A DNA stretch of 39,341 nt from a virus. The notes beneath the pieces are model-generated. The model saw only the letters and a program-made list of their open reading frames with translations. It did no database searches and was not told the DNA's origin. The translations under genes and the position numbers were made by a program. Position 1 is the first letter of the stretch, and every line of letters begins with the position of its first letter. The DNA lies in IMG/VR virus record IMGVR_UViG_3300044994_000190, positions 1 to 39,341 of that record; one strand, given 5' to 3'. This document shows, in pieces, positions 30,988 through 39,165 of the stretch.

Positions 30988-31419
30988 TCAGAGCGACGCC
31001 CCCGTCGCCTCCATGTGGGCGGTGATCAGCAGCGTGGCGCTCGCGTAGCGGGCGTCCAGCGCGTCGTAGTCGTAGCTGAGCGACGGGCGCGACAGCCCGG
31101 CGGGCACCGCGCCGCCCAGCGTGGGGTCGGTCATCAGCCGCGCATACACGGCCTGCACCAGCGCATCGAGCGCGGCGTCCACCGCTGCGCCGGCGCGCAC
31201 CAGGCACTCGACGGCGATGCGCACCTGCCACACCGCCGTGTCGCCGAAGCCCAGCGTCTCCTGCTCGGGCTCGGCGCCCAGCGCGCCCACCACCACCGCC
31301 GAGCCGAGCGCTTCGGGCAGAGCGCGCGCGCGCGAGCGCCGCTCCACCGCCGCCGCCACGGCCGGCGCTTGTGCCAGCGCGGCGACGATGGCATCGACCA
31401 CCTGCGTGACGATGCTCAC
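30988..31419 (-). CDS. Tail terminator / completion protein, gpU-like
   Basis: The 143-residue product has an N-terminal helix (VTQVVDAIVAALAQAPAVAA), a strand-rich middle (AVWQVRIAVECLVRAG), a helix AALDALVQAVYARLMTDPTL and a last strand pair (ASATLLITAHMEAT), the layout of tail terminators. It lies between the head-tail joining gene and the tail tube gene. It caps the finished tail. The stop is followed by a 28-base gap. Confidence 0.78.
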   Translation of the reverse strand: MSIVTQVVDAIVAALAQAPAVAAAVERRSRARALPEALGSAVVVGALGAEPEQETLGFGDTAVWQVRIAVECLVRAGAAVDAALDALVQAVYARLMTDPTLGGAVPAGLSRPSLSYDYDALDARYASATLLITAHMEATGASL

Positions 31420-31700
31420 GACGCCGCCTCCAGCCGCAGCTCCGAGACGCCGGTGCCGTCGGGCCGGTGCTCGACGACGGTGTACGTGGCCGAGCCCACT
31501 GTCAGCGTAGCGCCCACGACACCGGGCGGCACCTGCGCGCTGGGCAGCGTCAGGCGCGGCAGACTCGCCGCCATGCCCAGCGCACCGACGCCGGCCAGCT
31601 CGTGCCCGGCGTCGAAGATGCCGCGCACGGGCACGCCGTCGAGCAGGGCGTCGACGCCGAAGTCGGCGAAGAACGGGCGCAGGTCTTCGGCGAAGGCCAT
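31416..31700 (-). CDS. Head-tail joining protein, gpFII-like
   Basis: The 94-residue product includes VPVRGIFDAGHELAGVGALG, LTLPSAQVPPGVVGATLTVG and YTVVEHRPDGTGVSELRLE. The same order of strands (…IRGVFDD…SLFVRTDEV…GDTLTIGEENFWV) is seen in lambda gpFII. It should attach to the connector and give a binding surface for the tail. It overlaps the next gene by four bases. Confidence 0.78.
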   Translation of the reverse strand: MAFAEDLRPFFADFGVDALLDGVPVRGIFDAGHELAGVGALGMAASLPRLTLPSAQVPPGVVGATLTVGSATYTVVEHRPDGTGVSELRLEAAS

Positions 31701-31721
31701 GGCCGTCGTCGTGCCGTGCGG

Positions 31722-31922
31722 TCAGCCCTCGGCGCTCGCCCGGCGCTTCTTGGTCGCCCTGGCGACTTCGTCCTCGGTCGCCAGGCGCGTGCGGCCCGCG
31801 CCGGTGAGTTCTTTGGCCAGCTCGGGCTCGACGTTGGTGAGCACGTCGCCCACCGCGTAGTGCTCGCCGTCGATCTTGACGGCGTCGATGACGATCAGGT
31901 TGACGTTCTTGGGTCCACTCAT
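31722..31922 (-). CDS. Small head-block protein, 66 aa
   Basis: ATG at 31922 begins right after the hairpin at 31935-31958, whose 3' arm adjoins the ribosome site GGGAG. The product contains VIDAVKIDGEHYAVGDVLTN and AKELTGAGRTRLATEDEV, a short folded domain seen in small proteins between capsid and joining genes of many phages. Role may be head completion. The tail end is Lys/Arg-rich. Confidence 0.7.
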   Translation of the reverse strand: MSGPKNVNLIVIDAVKIDGEHYAVGDVLTNVEPELAKELTGAGRTRLATEDEVARATKKRRASAEG

Positions 31923-31934
31923 GGCGATCTCCCG

Positions 31935-31958
31935 CCCGCCGGCGCGGTTGCCGGCGGG
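31935..31958 (-). terminator. Stem-loop after the capsid gene
   Basis: CCCGCCGGC (31935-31943) and GCCGGCGGG (31950-31958) form a perfect 9-bp stem with a six-base loop, 15 bases after the capsid stop. There is no U-run, so it may stabilise the capsid mRNA end or limit downstream reading. It overlaps the ribosome site of the next gene. Confidence 0.6.
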
Positions 31959-31972
31959 CTTGCGGTTGTCGA

Positions 31973-34021
31973 TTACGGCGTCAGCGCGTCGTCCATGACC
32001 GCAAACGCGCCCGGCTGGCGGCACAGCCAGTCGAAGAACTGGTTGAGCGTGATGCGCACCTGGCCGCTGGCGGCGAGCGTGTACGGGTCCACCGTCACGT
32101 CCAGGCCGCCGAACAGGCCCAGCACGAACATGCTCCAGTCGCTGGAGAAGATCACCGACGAGCACACGCCGTTGCTCGTGCCCTTGGTGAGGTTGCTCGG
32201 CACGTTGTTGGTGATGCCCACGCGGTAGCCGTTGAGCGGGCGCTCGCCACCGTCCCAGATGAACTGCAGGTTGGCGGCCTTCTGCGTGTTCTTGGCGGTG
32301 TTGACGGTCTTGGTGTTGACCAGGTAACCCGCGCGCTGCGTGGCCACCGCGTTGGCGTTGGCGCACGCGGCCTCCAGGCCCGTGATGTGCGACCACGCCA
32401 GGTTGGCGCCGTTGGTGCCGCCCACCACCGAGCCGATGCCCGAGACGTTGCGGATGCCGCGTGCCTGCGGCGAGCTGCCGGTGCCGTTGATGCCCTGCGC
32501 TTCGATGAGCACCGCCGCGCCGTCGACCAGGTCCTGGCGCAGCATCGCTTCGATGCCGATCTCGGCCTGGATGATGGCCTGCTTCGACGGCTCGACGTAG
32601 GCGGCCACGCGCTTGGGCGACAGCGTCGGCAGCGCGGTGGTGGGCTGCGTCTCGGTGGCGCCGGCCACTTCGGTCAACATCGCCAGCGTGCCGGCCACCG
32701 TCTTGCGCGGCACGCCCACGTTGGCGCGCAAGCCCGGCAGCACCGTCACGCCCAGGTCCACGAGCACGGTGGCCGCGCGCAGCACGTCGGTGAACATGTC
32801 GGCCATCACGGTCGTTTGCACCAGGTTGCCGGCTTCCGACGCGGTGCCCACGTTGAAATCGCGCTGCTGCATCGCGTCGCGGTTGACGCGGCCGCGGAAC
32901 ATGACGTCGGGCGGGATGAAGAAGCCCTCGGCCTCGCGGCCCAGCGTGCGTGCGATCTCGCGGCTGACCTCGCGCTCGAGACCCGCGTCGACGTTGGCCC
33001 CGGGGATCTGCGCCTGGATCGCGCGCAGGAAGCTGTACTGCTTCTGCTCGCGCGTGCTGGCGCCGAGCGCGGGCAGCGAGGTCACGTCGGTGGCGCCCGA
33101 CTGCATGCGCTGCATGATCAGGTCGTTCATGCGCTGCGGATCGGCGCCCTCGGCGATGACGTCGGCCACGTCGTTGGGCTTGAGCCATTGGCCGTAGGCC
33201 TTGGCCAGGCGCTGGATGGTGGCCACGTTGGCCTTGAACGCTTCGTCGCCCTGCACGGGCTTCTCGACAGTCTGGGTCATGGGTTGCTCCATGCGGGGTT
33301 CACGGGGGGCGGCCGGCGCACGCGCCGGCGCGACGGTCTCGGCGTCCACGCTGCGGCCAATGCCCACAGTCATGTCTGCCGGGATGCTCACCAGGCTGCA
33401 CTCGAGCGGCAGCCAGTCGGTGACGCGGTAGGTGGCGACTTCGGTGTCGCCGCGCTTTTCTTTGCTGATCAGTTCCAGCTCGCGGATCTCGTAGCCCACG
33501 CTGACGTTGACCCGCACGTCGTCGAGCGCGTCGCGCAGCTCCTGCTCGGCGCGCTCGCTGCGCCCGAAGCGCACCACGGCGCGGGCGCGGCCGCTCTTGG
33601 CGTCGAGCCATGCGCGCGTGACGACGCCGATCTGCGCGTCGGTGTCGTGGTTGCTCAGCAGCGGTGCGCGCCCGCTGGCCATCCAGCTGAGGTCGATCTC
33701 GCCGGCCTTGTGGCCCAGGATCTCCACGCCCCACCAGCGCTCGTAGGGCGCTTCGCTCGAAAAGCTCAGCTCGACCTCGCGCGTGTCGGGGTCCACGCGC
33801 GCGCCGCGGATGGCGCCGCTGGTGTAGTCCACCAGTGGCGGCGGCGCGTCGGCCTGCGCGCGCTGTTCGGCGTCGTCGGCGGGGTCAGCGTCGCGACGGC
33901 GCAGCGCGTCGGCCACGCGCAGCCGCTGCCCCGGCTGCATCGCGGCCAGGGCGTCGAGCAGCGCGCGCCGCGCGGGCGCGTCGGCGCGGCTCCAATAGCG
34001 GTGCGACAGCACGGCGCTCAT
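31973..34021 (-). CDS. Fused prohead protease and HK97-fold major capsid protein
   Basis: 682 residues in one frame. The first part (about 60-225) is an HK97-type (S78) protease. LLSNHD gives His125, VRVNVSVGYEI gives Ser174, and LECSLVSIPAD (207-217) is the conserved C-terminal block. A linker and helical scaffold-like delta region follow (about 240-390). The capsid proper starts near 390 (NRDAMQQRDFNVGTASEAGN) and includes VEPSKQAIIQAEIGIEAMLR and RITLNQFFDWLCRQPGAFA, all HK97-type. It should assemble, cut itself free and form the shell. An internal ATG at residue 244 could give capsid alone, but no good ribosome site is seen. Confidence 0.93.
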   Translation of the reverse strand: MSAVLSHRYWSRADAPARRALLDALAAMQPGQRLRVADALRRRDADPADDAEQRAQADAPPPLVDYTSGAIRGARVDPDTREVELSFSSEAPYERWWGVEILGHKAGEIDLSWMASGRAPLLSNHDTDAQIGVVTRAWLDAKSGRARAVVRFGRSERAEQELRDALDDVRVNVSVGYEIRELELISKEKRGDTEVATYRVTDWLPLECSLVSIPADMTVGIGRSVDAETVAPARAPAAPREPRMEQPMTQTVEKPVQGDEAFKANVATIQRLAKAYGQWLKPNDVADVIAEGADPQRMNDLIMQRMQSGATDVTSLPALGASTREQKQYSFLRAIQAQIPGANVDAGLEREVSREIARTLGREAEGFFIPPDVMFRGRVNRDAMQQRDFNVGTASEAGNLVQTTVMADMFTDVLRAATVLVDLGVTVLPGLRANVGVPRKTVAGTLAMLTEVAGATETQPTTALPTLSPKRVAAYVEPSKQAIIQAEIGIEAMLRQDLVDGAAVLIEAQGINGTGSSPQARGIRNVSGIGSVVGGTNGANLAWSHITGLEAACANANAVATQRAGYLVNTKTVNTAKNTQKAANLQFIWDGGERPLNGYRVGITNNVPSNLTKGTSNGVCSSVIFSSDWSMFVLGLFGGLDVTVDPYTLAASGQVRITLNQFFDWLCRQPGAFAVMDDALTP

Positions 34022-35733
34022 GCGGTCTGGTCCTCCGTAGTGGCGGCGGCGTCAGCGGCCTGTGGCGCCTGGCGGGCCAGCCACGCCGGCGGCGCCAGGC
34101 CGAGCTCGCGGTAGCGGTCGAGCAGCCGGCGGTTGTCCATCAGCACGTCGTCCATGTCCACACCCTGCTCGTCGCAGATTTGCCGCAGGCTGCGCATGTC
34201 GCTGCCGGCGGCGGCGATGGCGGCCTCGATGTCGGCCTGCGGGTCCACCCAGGCCCAGCCCTGCGGCTGGAACACGGCGCTGTCGGCGATGTCGTCGAAG
34301 CGATCGGGCGCCACCGGCGTGCCGTTGGCGTAGCGCACGCGCCCGCCCAGCAACGCCACGGCCAGCCAGTCGCGAAACACGGGCCGCACGAACGCATCGA
34401 GGAACCAGCGCTGCAGCGCGCGCCAGTGCCTGCGCTCGGCCAGCTCGGCGATGCGCGCCGAGCTGTAGTTGACGCCCGACATGTCGCCGCTCAGGTTGTG
34501 GTGCGCCACGTTGAGCCCCGCGGCGATGCCGCGCAGGCACTGCGTGACGAAGGCGCCGAAGTTGGCGTGCGGGTACTCGGGGTCGAACGACTTGAAGTCC
34601 ACGCCGGGCGGCAGCGCCTCGAGCAGCCCGGCCTCGACGTCTTGCACCAGCTGACCGGTGGCATCCTTGACGGCGCCCCACGACAGGTCGTCGGGGTCCA
34701 CGGCGTCTTTGTCGACGGTGTAGAAGCCCATCTTGGCCGCGCCGATCTTGGCCGCCACGAGCGCGTACTCCTCGTAGCTCGCCAGCGTGGCCGCGCGCTT
34801 GAGCACCGCCGCCGCCCACGGGTAGCCGCGCAGCTGCTCCGGGCGCTTGCGCACGAACTCGTGGATCAGCTGCTGCATGGGCACGCGCTCGCTGAGCGCG
34901 CGCGGCGCCAGCGCGCCCGAGTCGCTGGGGTGACGCCCGTGCAGCCACAGCGCGAGCGGGCGGCCCAGCGCGTCGATCTCGACGCCCATGCGCACCGCGT
35001 TGCCGCCGGCGGGCGCGCGGTTGAGCGTGTGATCGATGCGGTCGACGTCGAGCAGCTGCAGCGCGTAGCCCCACGGCAGCGACGCCGAGCGCACGCGACG
35101 CAGCAGCATCTCGCCGTCGCGCGCGGCGGCCGCCAGCGCCTGACGGCACAGCTCGTAGAACGACAGCGTGCCCGTCACGTCGCACGCACCGCGCTCGCAC
35201 CAGCGCTGCCAGGCGCGCTCGACGGCCTGGTTCAGCCGCTCGTCGCTGCGGCCGCTGCCGAACTGCACGCGCACCTGCAGGCGCGGCACGTCCGTACCGA
35301 CGACGTTGTCGCACACGAGCTCGACGAATCGCTCGCCGACGTCGGTGTTTTGGACCCAGTCGCGGCTGCGCGCGCGCAGCGTGGGCAGCGCGCCCTCGAG
35401 GTCGGCGTTGATGCTGCTGCCCGCGCCGGTCCAGCCGGCGGTCAGGCGGTCATAGCCGCCGGCGGCGAACGCGCGCTGCTCGCGCTGCGCCCCGGCGGCC
35501 GGGATGCCGCTGACCACCGCGAACGCCGGCTGCGGCATCGACAGCGCGTGCCGCCCGGCGGCCCTCGCCGGCCGCGCGCGGCCGAAGGCGCGCCACTGCG
35601 CCAGCTCGGCCATGCGCTCGCGCTGGGCCTGCTGCTCGCGCCGCTGGCGCTCGCGATCGGCCGCGAACTGCGTCAGGATCCGCGAGGGCTTGAGCGGCAG
35701 GGCGCCGAGGTCGACATGCTGCATGTCGCCCAT
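34018..35733 (-). CDS. Portal protein, lambda gpB family
   Basis: The 571-residue product starts MGDMQHVDLGALPLKPSRIL. It carries the lambda-portal pattern: YDRLTAGWTGAGSSINADLE, RARSRDWVQNTDVGERFVEL, WQRWCERGACDVTGTLSFYE, REGEM-like ARDGEMLLRRV, QLLDVDRIDH and HNLSGDMSGVNYSSARIAEL. It forms the dodecameric ring at one vertex and the channel for DNA. It overlaps the protease-capsid gene (ATGA). ATG 35733 lies 17 bases after repeat element B. Length is close to lambda's 533. Confidence 0.95.
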   Translation of the reverse strand: MGDMQHVDLGALPLKPSRILTQFAADRERQRREQQAQRERMAELAQWRAFGRARPARAAGRHALSMPQPAFAVVSGIPAAGAQREQRAFAAGGYDRLTAGWTGAGSSINADLEGALPTLRARSRDWVQNTDVGERFVELVCDNVVGTDVPRLQVRVQFGSGRSDERLNQAVERAWQRWCERGACDVTGTLSFYELCRQALAAAARDGEMLLRRVRSASLPWGYALQLLDVDRIDHTLNRAPAGGNAVRMGVEIDALGRPLALWLHGRHPSDSGALAPRALSERVPMQQLIHEFVRKRPEQLRGYPWAAAVLKRAATLASYEEYALVAAKIGAAKMGFYTVDKDAVDPDDLSWGAVKDATGQLVQDVEAGLLEALPPGVDFKSFDPEYPHANFGAFVTQCLRGIAAGLNVAHHNLSGDMSGVNYSSARIAELAERRHWRALQRWFLDAFVRPVFRDWLAVALLGGRVRYANGTPVAPDRFDDIADSAVFQPQGWAWVDPQADIEAAIAAAGSDMRSLRQICDEQGVDMDDVLMDNRRLLDRYRELGLAPPAWLARQAPQAADAAATTEDQTA

Positions 35734-35749
35734 CGTGGCCCGCGCCGAC

Positions 35750-35776
35750 GGACATGCACAGGCACAACATGTCCGC
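35750..35776. repeat. Inverted-repeat element, copy B
   Basis: GGACATG, loop CACAGGCACAA, CATGTCC, GC: a perfect 7-bp inverted repeat. It matches copy A at 2950-2976 in 26 of 27 positions and in the same orientation. It lies between the stop of the gpW-like gene (35793) and the portal ATG (35733). The two copies bound the lysis/appendage module. Confidence 0.75.
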
Positions 35777-35792
35777 TTGCGCGAGGCGGGCG

Positions 35793-36344
35793 CTAACGCA
35801 GCCGCACGGCGATGCGCCGCACGCTGCCGCGGCCATCGGCCAGGCCTGCGGCGCGGCGCTCGCTGGCCACCTCGCGGCGGTACAGCTCGCGCAGCTTGAT
35901 GAGCTCGGCCAGCGAATAGCTGCTCAGGCTGCGGCCGTTGATCTGGTAGCTCTGCACCGCCGATCCGGCCTTGCCCGACAGCGTCGCCTCGATGGCGGCG
36001 AGCGCACGCTCGGCATCGCTGCGCGTGTCGGTGCCGGCCGGCGCGATACGCAAGCCCGGCACGATCTGCACCTGGCCCGCCAGCGCCCGGTACGCCTCGC
36101 CGCCGCGCACGAACCACAGCTCGCCGCCGTACCAGCCCGGCGCCCAGCCCGCGGTCGTGGCCGCCGTGGCACGCACGAGGAAAGCATCGCCCTCGGGCGT
36201 GCCGGCCACCGTGATGACGCTGCCGCCCGCGCGCGGGTTGAGCTTGAGCTCGAGCTCCCACCCGTCGGCGGGCAGGTAGGACGGATGCTCGGCCGGGTCG
36301 GTGACGTAGTTGAGCGTTTCGCCGGCGATGATCTGGGTGAGCAT
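35793..36344 (-). CDS. Head-tail connector protein with gpW-like C-terminus
   Basis: ATG at 36344 follows AAGGAGTCCTC. The 183-residue product has a beta-rich N-terminal part (LNYVTDPAEHPSYLPADGWE, VITVAGTPEGDAFLVRATAA). Its C-terminal segment AVQSYQINGRSLSSYSLAEL and IKLRELYRREVASERRA is the pattern of gpW-like proteins usually found just before portal. N-terminal parts of this kind occur in other phages as separate small proteins, so this looks like a fusion of the two. The gpW part (about 65 residues) should close the head after packaging. Confidence 0.78.
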   Translation of the reverse strand: MLTQIIAGETLNYVTDPAEHPSYLPADGWELELKLNPRAGGSVITVAGTPEGDAFLVRATAATTAGWAPGWYGGELWFVRGGEAYRALAGQVQIVPGLRIAPAGTDTRSDAERALAAIEATLSGKAGSAVQSYQINGRSLSSYSLAELIKLRELYRREVASERRAAGLADGRGSVRRIAVRLR

Positions 36345-36367
36345 GAGGACTCCTTGGATGATGAGCG

Positions 36368-37099
36368 TCACGCGCGCATGTCGAGCCGCCGCGGCCGCGC
36401 CGGCGAACGCACGCGCAGCGGCCGCGGCTGCGCCGGCACGGCCATGCCCAAGCGCGCTGCCGCGCGCCAGTACACGCCGGCGTCGATGCCCGCCGGCAGC
36501 CACTGCACGTACACCCCCAGAACCGCCCCGGACGCAGTGGCATCGGCTGGCCCGCTGGCGGCGCCGGCCTGCAGCGTGGCCTGCACAGTGAGCGTGGCGC
36601 CGGCCGCCGTGGCGTTGCCCTGCCCGCTGGCAGCGCCGGCCTGCAGCGCGGCCTGCGCGGTGAGCGTGGCGCCGGCCGCCGTGGCGTTGCTTTGCCCGCT
36701 GGCGGCGCCGCTGAACGCACCGGACACGCCGGTGGTGGCAAGAGAAGCAACGGCGGGGGATGACGCCGCACCGCTGAACGTGCCCGAGCCGCCGGCGACC
36801 ACAAGCTCCGCTGTCGCGGCGCTCGCCGTCGTGATGTCACCGATTACCGGGGTCGCATACGTCTGCGCAACGTCGTCGTAGACCGTCCACGCGAGCTTGT
36901 AGGCCGTGCTCGCCGACAGCCCCGTGATCGCCGTGGCCTCGTCGATGATGACGGTGCCAGAGGTCGCGAAACCGGACTCACTGCCGGCGCGGCTGGCGGC
37001 ACTGTCGTCGCTCAGATTGCCCGCTGCGATCTGCGCGCCGGAGGGCGACCCCGGCCACCCGCTTGCCGGGTGGACGATCCAGTAGGCGATCAGAGCCAT
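36368..37099 (-). CDS. Ala/Gly-rich virion protein with internal repeats
   Basis: The 243-residue product starts MALIAYWIVHPASGWPGSPS. A fibronectin-III-like segment follows (AITGLSASTAYKLAWTVYDD, about 55-92). Then comes a region of near-identical 24-residue repeats (starting at 131, 155 and 179) of the form GAASGQ-NATAAGATLT. The tail is basic (RLGMAVPAQPRPLRVRSPAR). It is probably a flexible fibre or decoration protein. The repeats are not known to me as a named family. Confidence 0.7.
   Translation of the reverse strand: MALIAYWIVHPASGWPGSPSGAQIAAGNLSDDSAASRAGSESGFATSGTVIIDEATAITGLSASTAYKLAWTVYDDVAQTYATPVIGDITTASAATAELVVAGGSGTFSGAASSPAVASLATTGVSGAFSGAASGQSNATAAGATLTAQAALQAGAASGQGNATAAGATLTVQATLQAGAASGPADATASGAVLGVYVQWLPAGIDAGVYWRAAARLGMAVPAQPRPLRVRSPARPRRLDMRA
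36512..36709 (-). repeat. 72-bp tandem repeats inside the virion gene
   Basis: Two and three-quarter copies of a 72-bp unit encode the 24-residue protein repeats. Copies 1 and 2 are nearly the same at both DNA and protein level; the last (partial) copy has diverged. Such arrays expand and contract by slippage. Confidence 0.85.
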
Positions 37100-37100
37100 G

Positions 37101-37940
37101 TCAGAACGTCGCGGTCACGCGCGGCCGGAATCCGGTGCTTGTCAGGCTGCCGGGGACGAAGGTGGGGTCGCTGAGAGTCGGCAGGCCGGAGCCGCCCTCT
37201 GTTACCGGAACGTATACCCGATGCGCAAAAATAGAATACGGCGCTGCGTGAATCTGACGGTGCATTTCAGGGCCAATGCTTCCGTCAAAAGCAAACACAT
37301 ATTCTATGTCGCCGTCCAGACCACGCCCGCCGCCATGTCGATTACCAAGTGAAGGTTGGATTGTGGAAGACGGAATTAGCTGCATTGCGCTGTTAGTCGT
37401 CGTGATCGCTTGGCCGTTGACATACATCTGCCCCGAGCCGCCCGTATACAACTCGACAGCGTATGTCGCAAACTCCCCAAACTTTACTGTTCCTTGCGCT
37501 CCTAACAAATCATTGCCTGTAGAGCCGGCATTAAAACCCAGCCTTGCTGGATCATAGCCATCGCCAAAAGCAACGAAAAACGTAGCTCTTATAGTCGAGC
37601 TATCGCGCACACTCCAAATTTGTTTGAACGTACCATATTCAGACGTCACAAAAACCCGCGCAACCAGCGTAAACCGCCGGCCCGACAGTCGATACAGGTC
37701 GCTGTTTGGCAGACTGATGATCGAAGTGCTCAAATACGATCCAATCCGTACAACGCGCCCGCCAGCGGCAACGCCGTATGTGACGTCGCTTGGCGTGACC
37801 GCGCTGCCGTCTACTGTCGAAAACGGGACGCCTCCAACCCAAGCCCACAGCAGCCGCTTGGCCAGCGGATGGGCCTGATTCAGCTCCGGCAGCTCTTGCG
37901 GCTGCGACTGATACGGCCAGACGTGCTGGATGACGCCCAC
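37101..37940 (-). CDS. LamG/ConA-lectin-like appendage protein
   Basis: The 279-residue product starts GTG at 37940 (VGVIQHVWPYQSQPQELPEL). The N-terminus has AHPLAKRLLWAWVGG, a frequent start of phage structural proteins with a LamG domain. A concanavalin-like core follows: FTLVARVFVTSEYGTFKQIW, ATYAVELYTGGSGQMYVNGQ, DGDIEYVFAFDGSI and MHRQIHAAPYSIF at the end. It probably binds a surface glycan. The DNA is plainly richer in A and T than its surroundings (about 37190-37770), a sign of recent transfer or fast change of a receptor-binding gene. Confidence 0.82.
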   Translation of the reverse strand: MGVIQHVWPYQSQPQELPELNQAHPLAKRLLWAWVGGVPFSTVDGSAVTPSDVTYGVAAGGRVVRIGSYLSTSIISLPNSDLYRLSGRRFTLVARVFVTSEYGTFKQIWSVRDSSTIRATFFVAFGDGYDPARLGFNAGSTGNDLLGAQGTVKFGEFATYAVELYTGGSGQMYVNGQAITTTNSAMQLIPSSTIQPSLGNRHGGGRGLDGDIEYVFAFDGSIGPEMHRQIHAAPYSIFAHRVYVPVTEGGSGLPTLSDPTFVPGSLTSTGFRPRVTATF

Positions 37941-37941
37941 G

Positions 37942-38349
37942 TCAGCGCACCGTGAAGTTCACGAGGATCGTCGATGTCCCGTTGGCCGCCGTCACTGTGT
38001 AGGCGCCGATCATGACGCCCTGCCCCGCAGTGGGCCATGTCGTGCCGCCGTCAGTGCTGCGCTCCAGGAACAGCGCGACCGTGCCGCTTCCGTTCGTCGC
38101 CGACGTGGCCGTGAAACTCGCAGTGATGTTCAGCCCGAGGTACTTGTCGGTGCTGTTGTCGATGGTGCTGCTGGTCGTCGTTCCTGTCGACGCGGCCAAG
38201 CTGGTAGAGCTGATCGGCGTGGATTCGCTGGCAAACGTCAGGCTGCCGTCACTGGCAAACTTCCACGCTCGCGCCTTGACGACGACCGTGATGGCCTGGT
38301 TCTGCGTGTTGCTCGCGCGGATGCGATATGTGTGTCCGAGGGCGCTCAT
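37942..38349 (-). CDS. Beta-rich virion protein, 135 aa
   Basis: The product starts MSALGHTYRIRASNTQNQAI and is Ser/Thr-rich in beta-type alternation (ITVVVKARAWKFASDGSLTF, LGLNITASFTATSATNGSGT, VALFLERSTDGGTTW). It ends STILVNFTVR. It looks like a decoration or fibre component and lies beside the lectin gene. Similar short proteins occur in other phages next to appendage genes. No enzyme motif. Confidence 0.65.
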   Translation of the reverse strand: MSALGHTYRIRASNTQNQAITVVVKARAWKFASDGSLTFASESTPISSTSLAASTGTTTSSTIDNSTDKYLGLNITASFTATSATNGSGTVALFLERSTDGGTTWPTAGQGVMIGAYTVTAANGTSTILVNFTVR

Positions 38350-38352
38350 GGG

Positions 38353-38652
38353 TCACCCGATCTCGATGAGGTCAGCCAGGATCGAGTTGACCTGAAACTG
38401 CAGGTCGTTGTCGGTCGCCGTGGCGGGTGATGCTGCAATGGTCGCATTGCGAAGGACCTGTACCGCCAGATTGCGCGGAGTGATCGCCGTGTTTCCGCGC
38501 AGCGTGTTCAGTGCCCACTGGCGGCGCACAGCGTAGTTCGGCGTACCGGGGCTTTCTGTAAGCACGTCTTGCGCCGCTTTCCATGTTGCAACGACACACC
38601 GACCCTGAAACACAGGATCGTTGGCCGCACCGAAAACTGCTGCGTAGTTCAT
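38353..38652 (-). CDS. Small helical virion-block protein, 99 aa
   Basis: ATG at 38652 with CAAGGAG upstream. The product contains WKAAQDVLTESPGTPNYAVR, QWALNTLRGNTAITPRNLAV and QFQVNSILADLIEI, mainly helical. It lies between the beta-rich genes and could be a connector or chaperone of the appendages. Family not recognised. Confidence 0.65.
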   Translation of the reverse strand: MNYAAVFGAANDPVFQGRCVVATWKAAQDVLTESPGTPNYAVRRQWALNTLRGNTAITPRNLAVQVLRNATIAASPATATDNDLQFQVNSILADLIEIG

Positions 38653-38694
38653 GGTGCAAAAACTCCTTGGTGATTGAGGTTCAGATCGCCATCA

Positions 38695-38719
38695 GTCGCC
38701 GTGCCGCACCCGGCCACGG
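38695..38719. repeat. 25-bp direct repeat, copy 2
   Basis: The 25 bases GTCGCCGTGCCGCACCCGGC plus CACGG match 39178-39202 (and 11-35 at the other end). Copy 1 is the 3' end of the 83-aa gene. Here the same bases lie in the gap after the 130-aa gene, outside any clear gene. A few more bases (ATTGAGG) are shared on the left after a short insertion. Confidence 0.85.
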
Positions 38720-38740
38720 CGACCAAAGATGGGCGCCCTA

Positions 38741-39133
38741 TCAGCCCGCCGGGGCCGTCCACGTCCACGTGCCGCGCGCGATGTCGACGTTGGCCTGGAT
38801 TGAGCCAGTGAACGTCATGCCGCCGGCGCCAACGTCGATCTCCCAGACCCGAGTGCCGCCAGAGGTCTGGAAACTGACCCACGTCGGGGTGCCATTGACG
38901 TGGTTGGCGTTGTTCTGCGTGTAGTTCGCAGCGTCGAACGTCAAAACGCCGTTGCTGACGGAGCCCGGGGTGGCGTCGGCGGTGAGCGTCGCCAGCAGGG
39001 TGCCGGTGATGGACGCGCTGGTGTCGGCGGGCTTGGTGCCGTCGTAGAACTTGATGAGGTGGTTCGCACCAAGGGTGTCGATGAGAGCCTGCGCCCAGGC
39101 GTTGCGCAGAGTTGCGTTGGCGGCTGCTGCCAT
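38741..39133 (-). CDS. Beta-rich virion protein, 130 aa
   Basis: ATG at 39133 behind TGAAAGGAGCACA, the same ribosome site as the 139-aa gene at 2112-2531. The product begins MAAAANATLRNAWAQALIDT and continues with LIKFYDGTKPADTSASITGT, VWEIDVGAGGMTFTGSIQAN and ARGTWTWTAPAG. The pattern is seen in short phage structural proteins. It lies between the 83-aa gene and the appendage genes, flanked by a 25-bp direct repeat. Confidence 0.68.
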   Translation of the reverse strand: MAAAANATLRNAWAQALIDTLGANHLIKFYDGTKPADTSASITGTLLATLTADATPGSVSNGVLTFDAANYTQNNANHVNGTPTWVSFQTSGGTRVWEIDVGAGGMTFTGSIQANVDIARGTWTWTAPAG

Positions 39134-39165
39134 GTTGTGCTCCTTTCAGTGAGCGAGATGTTGAG

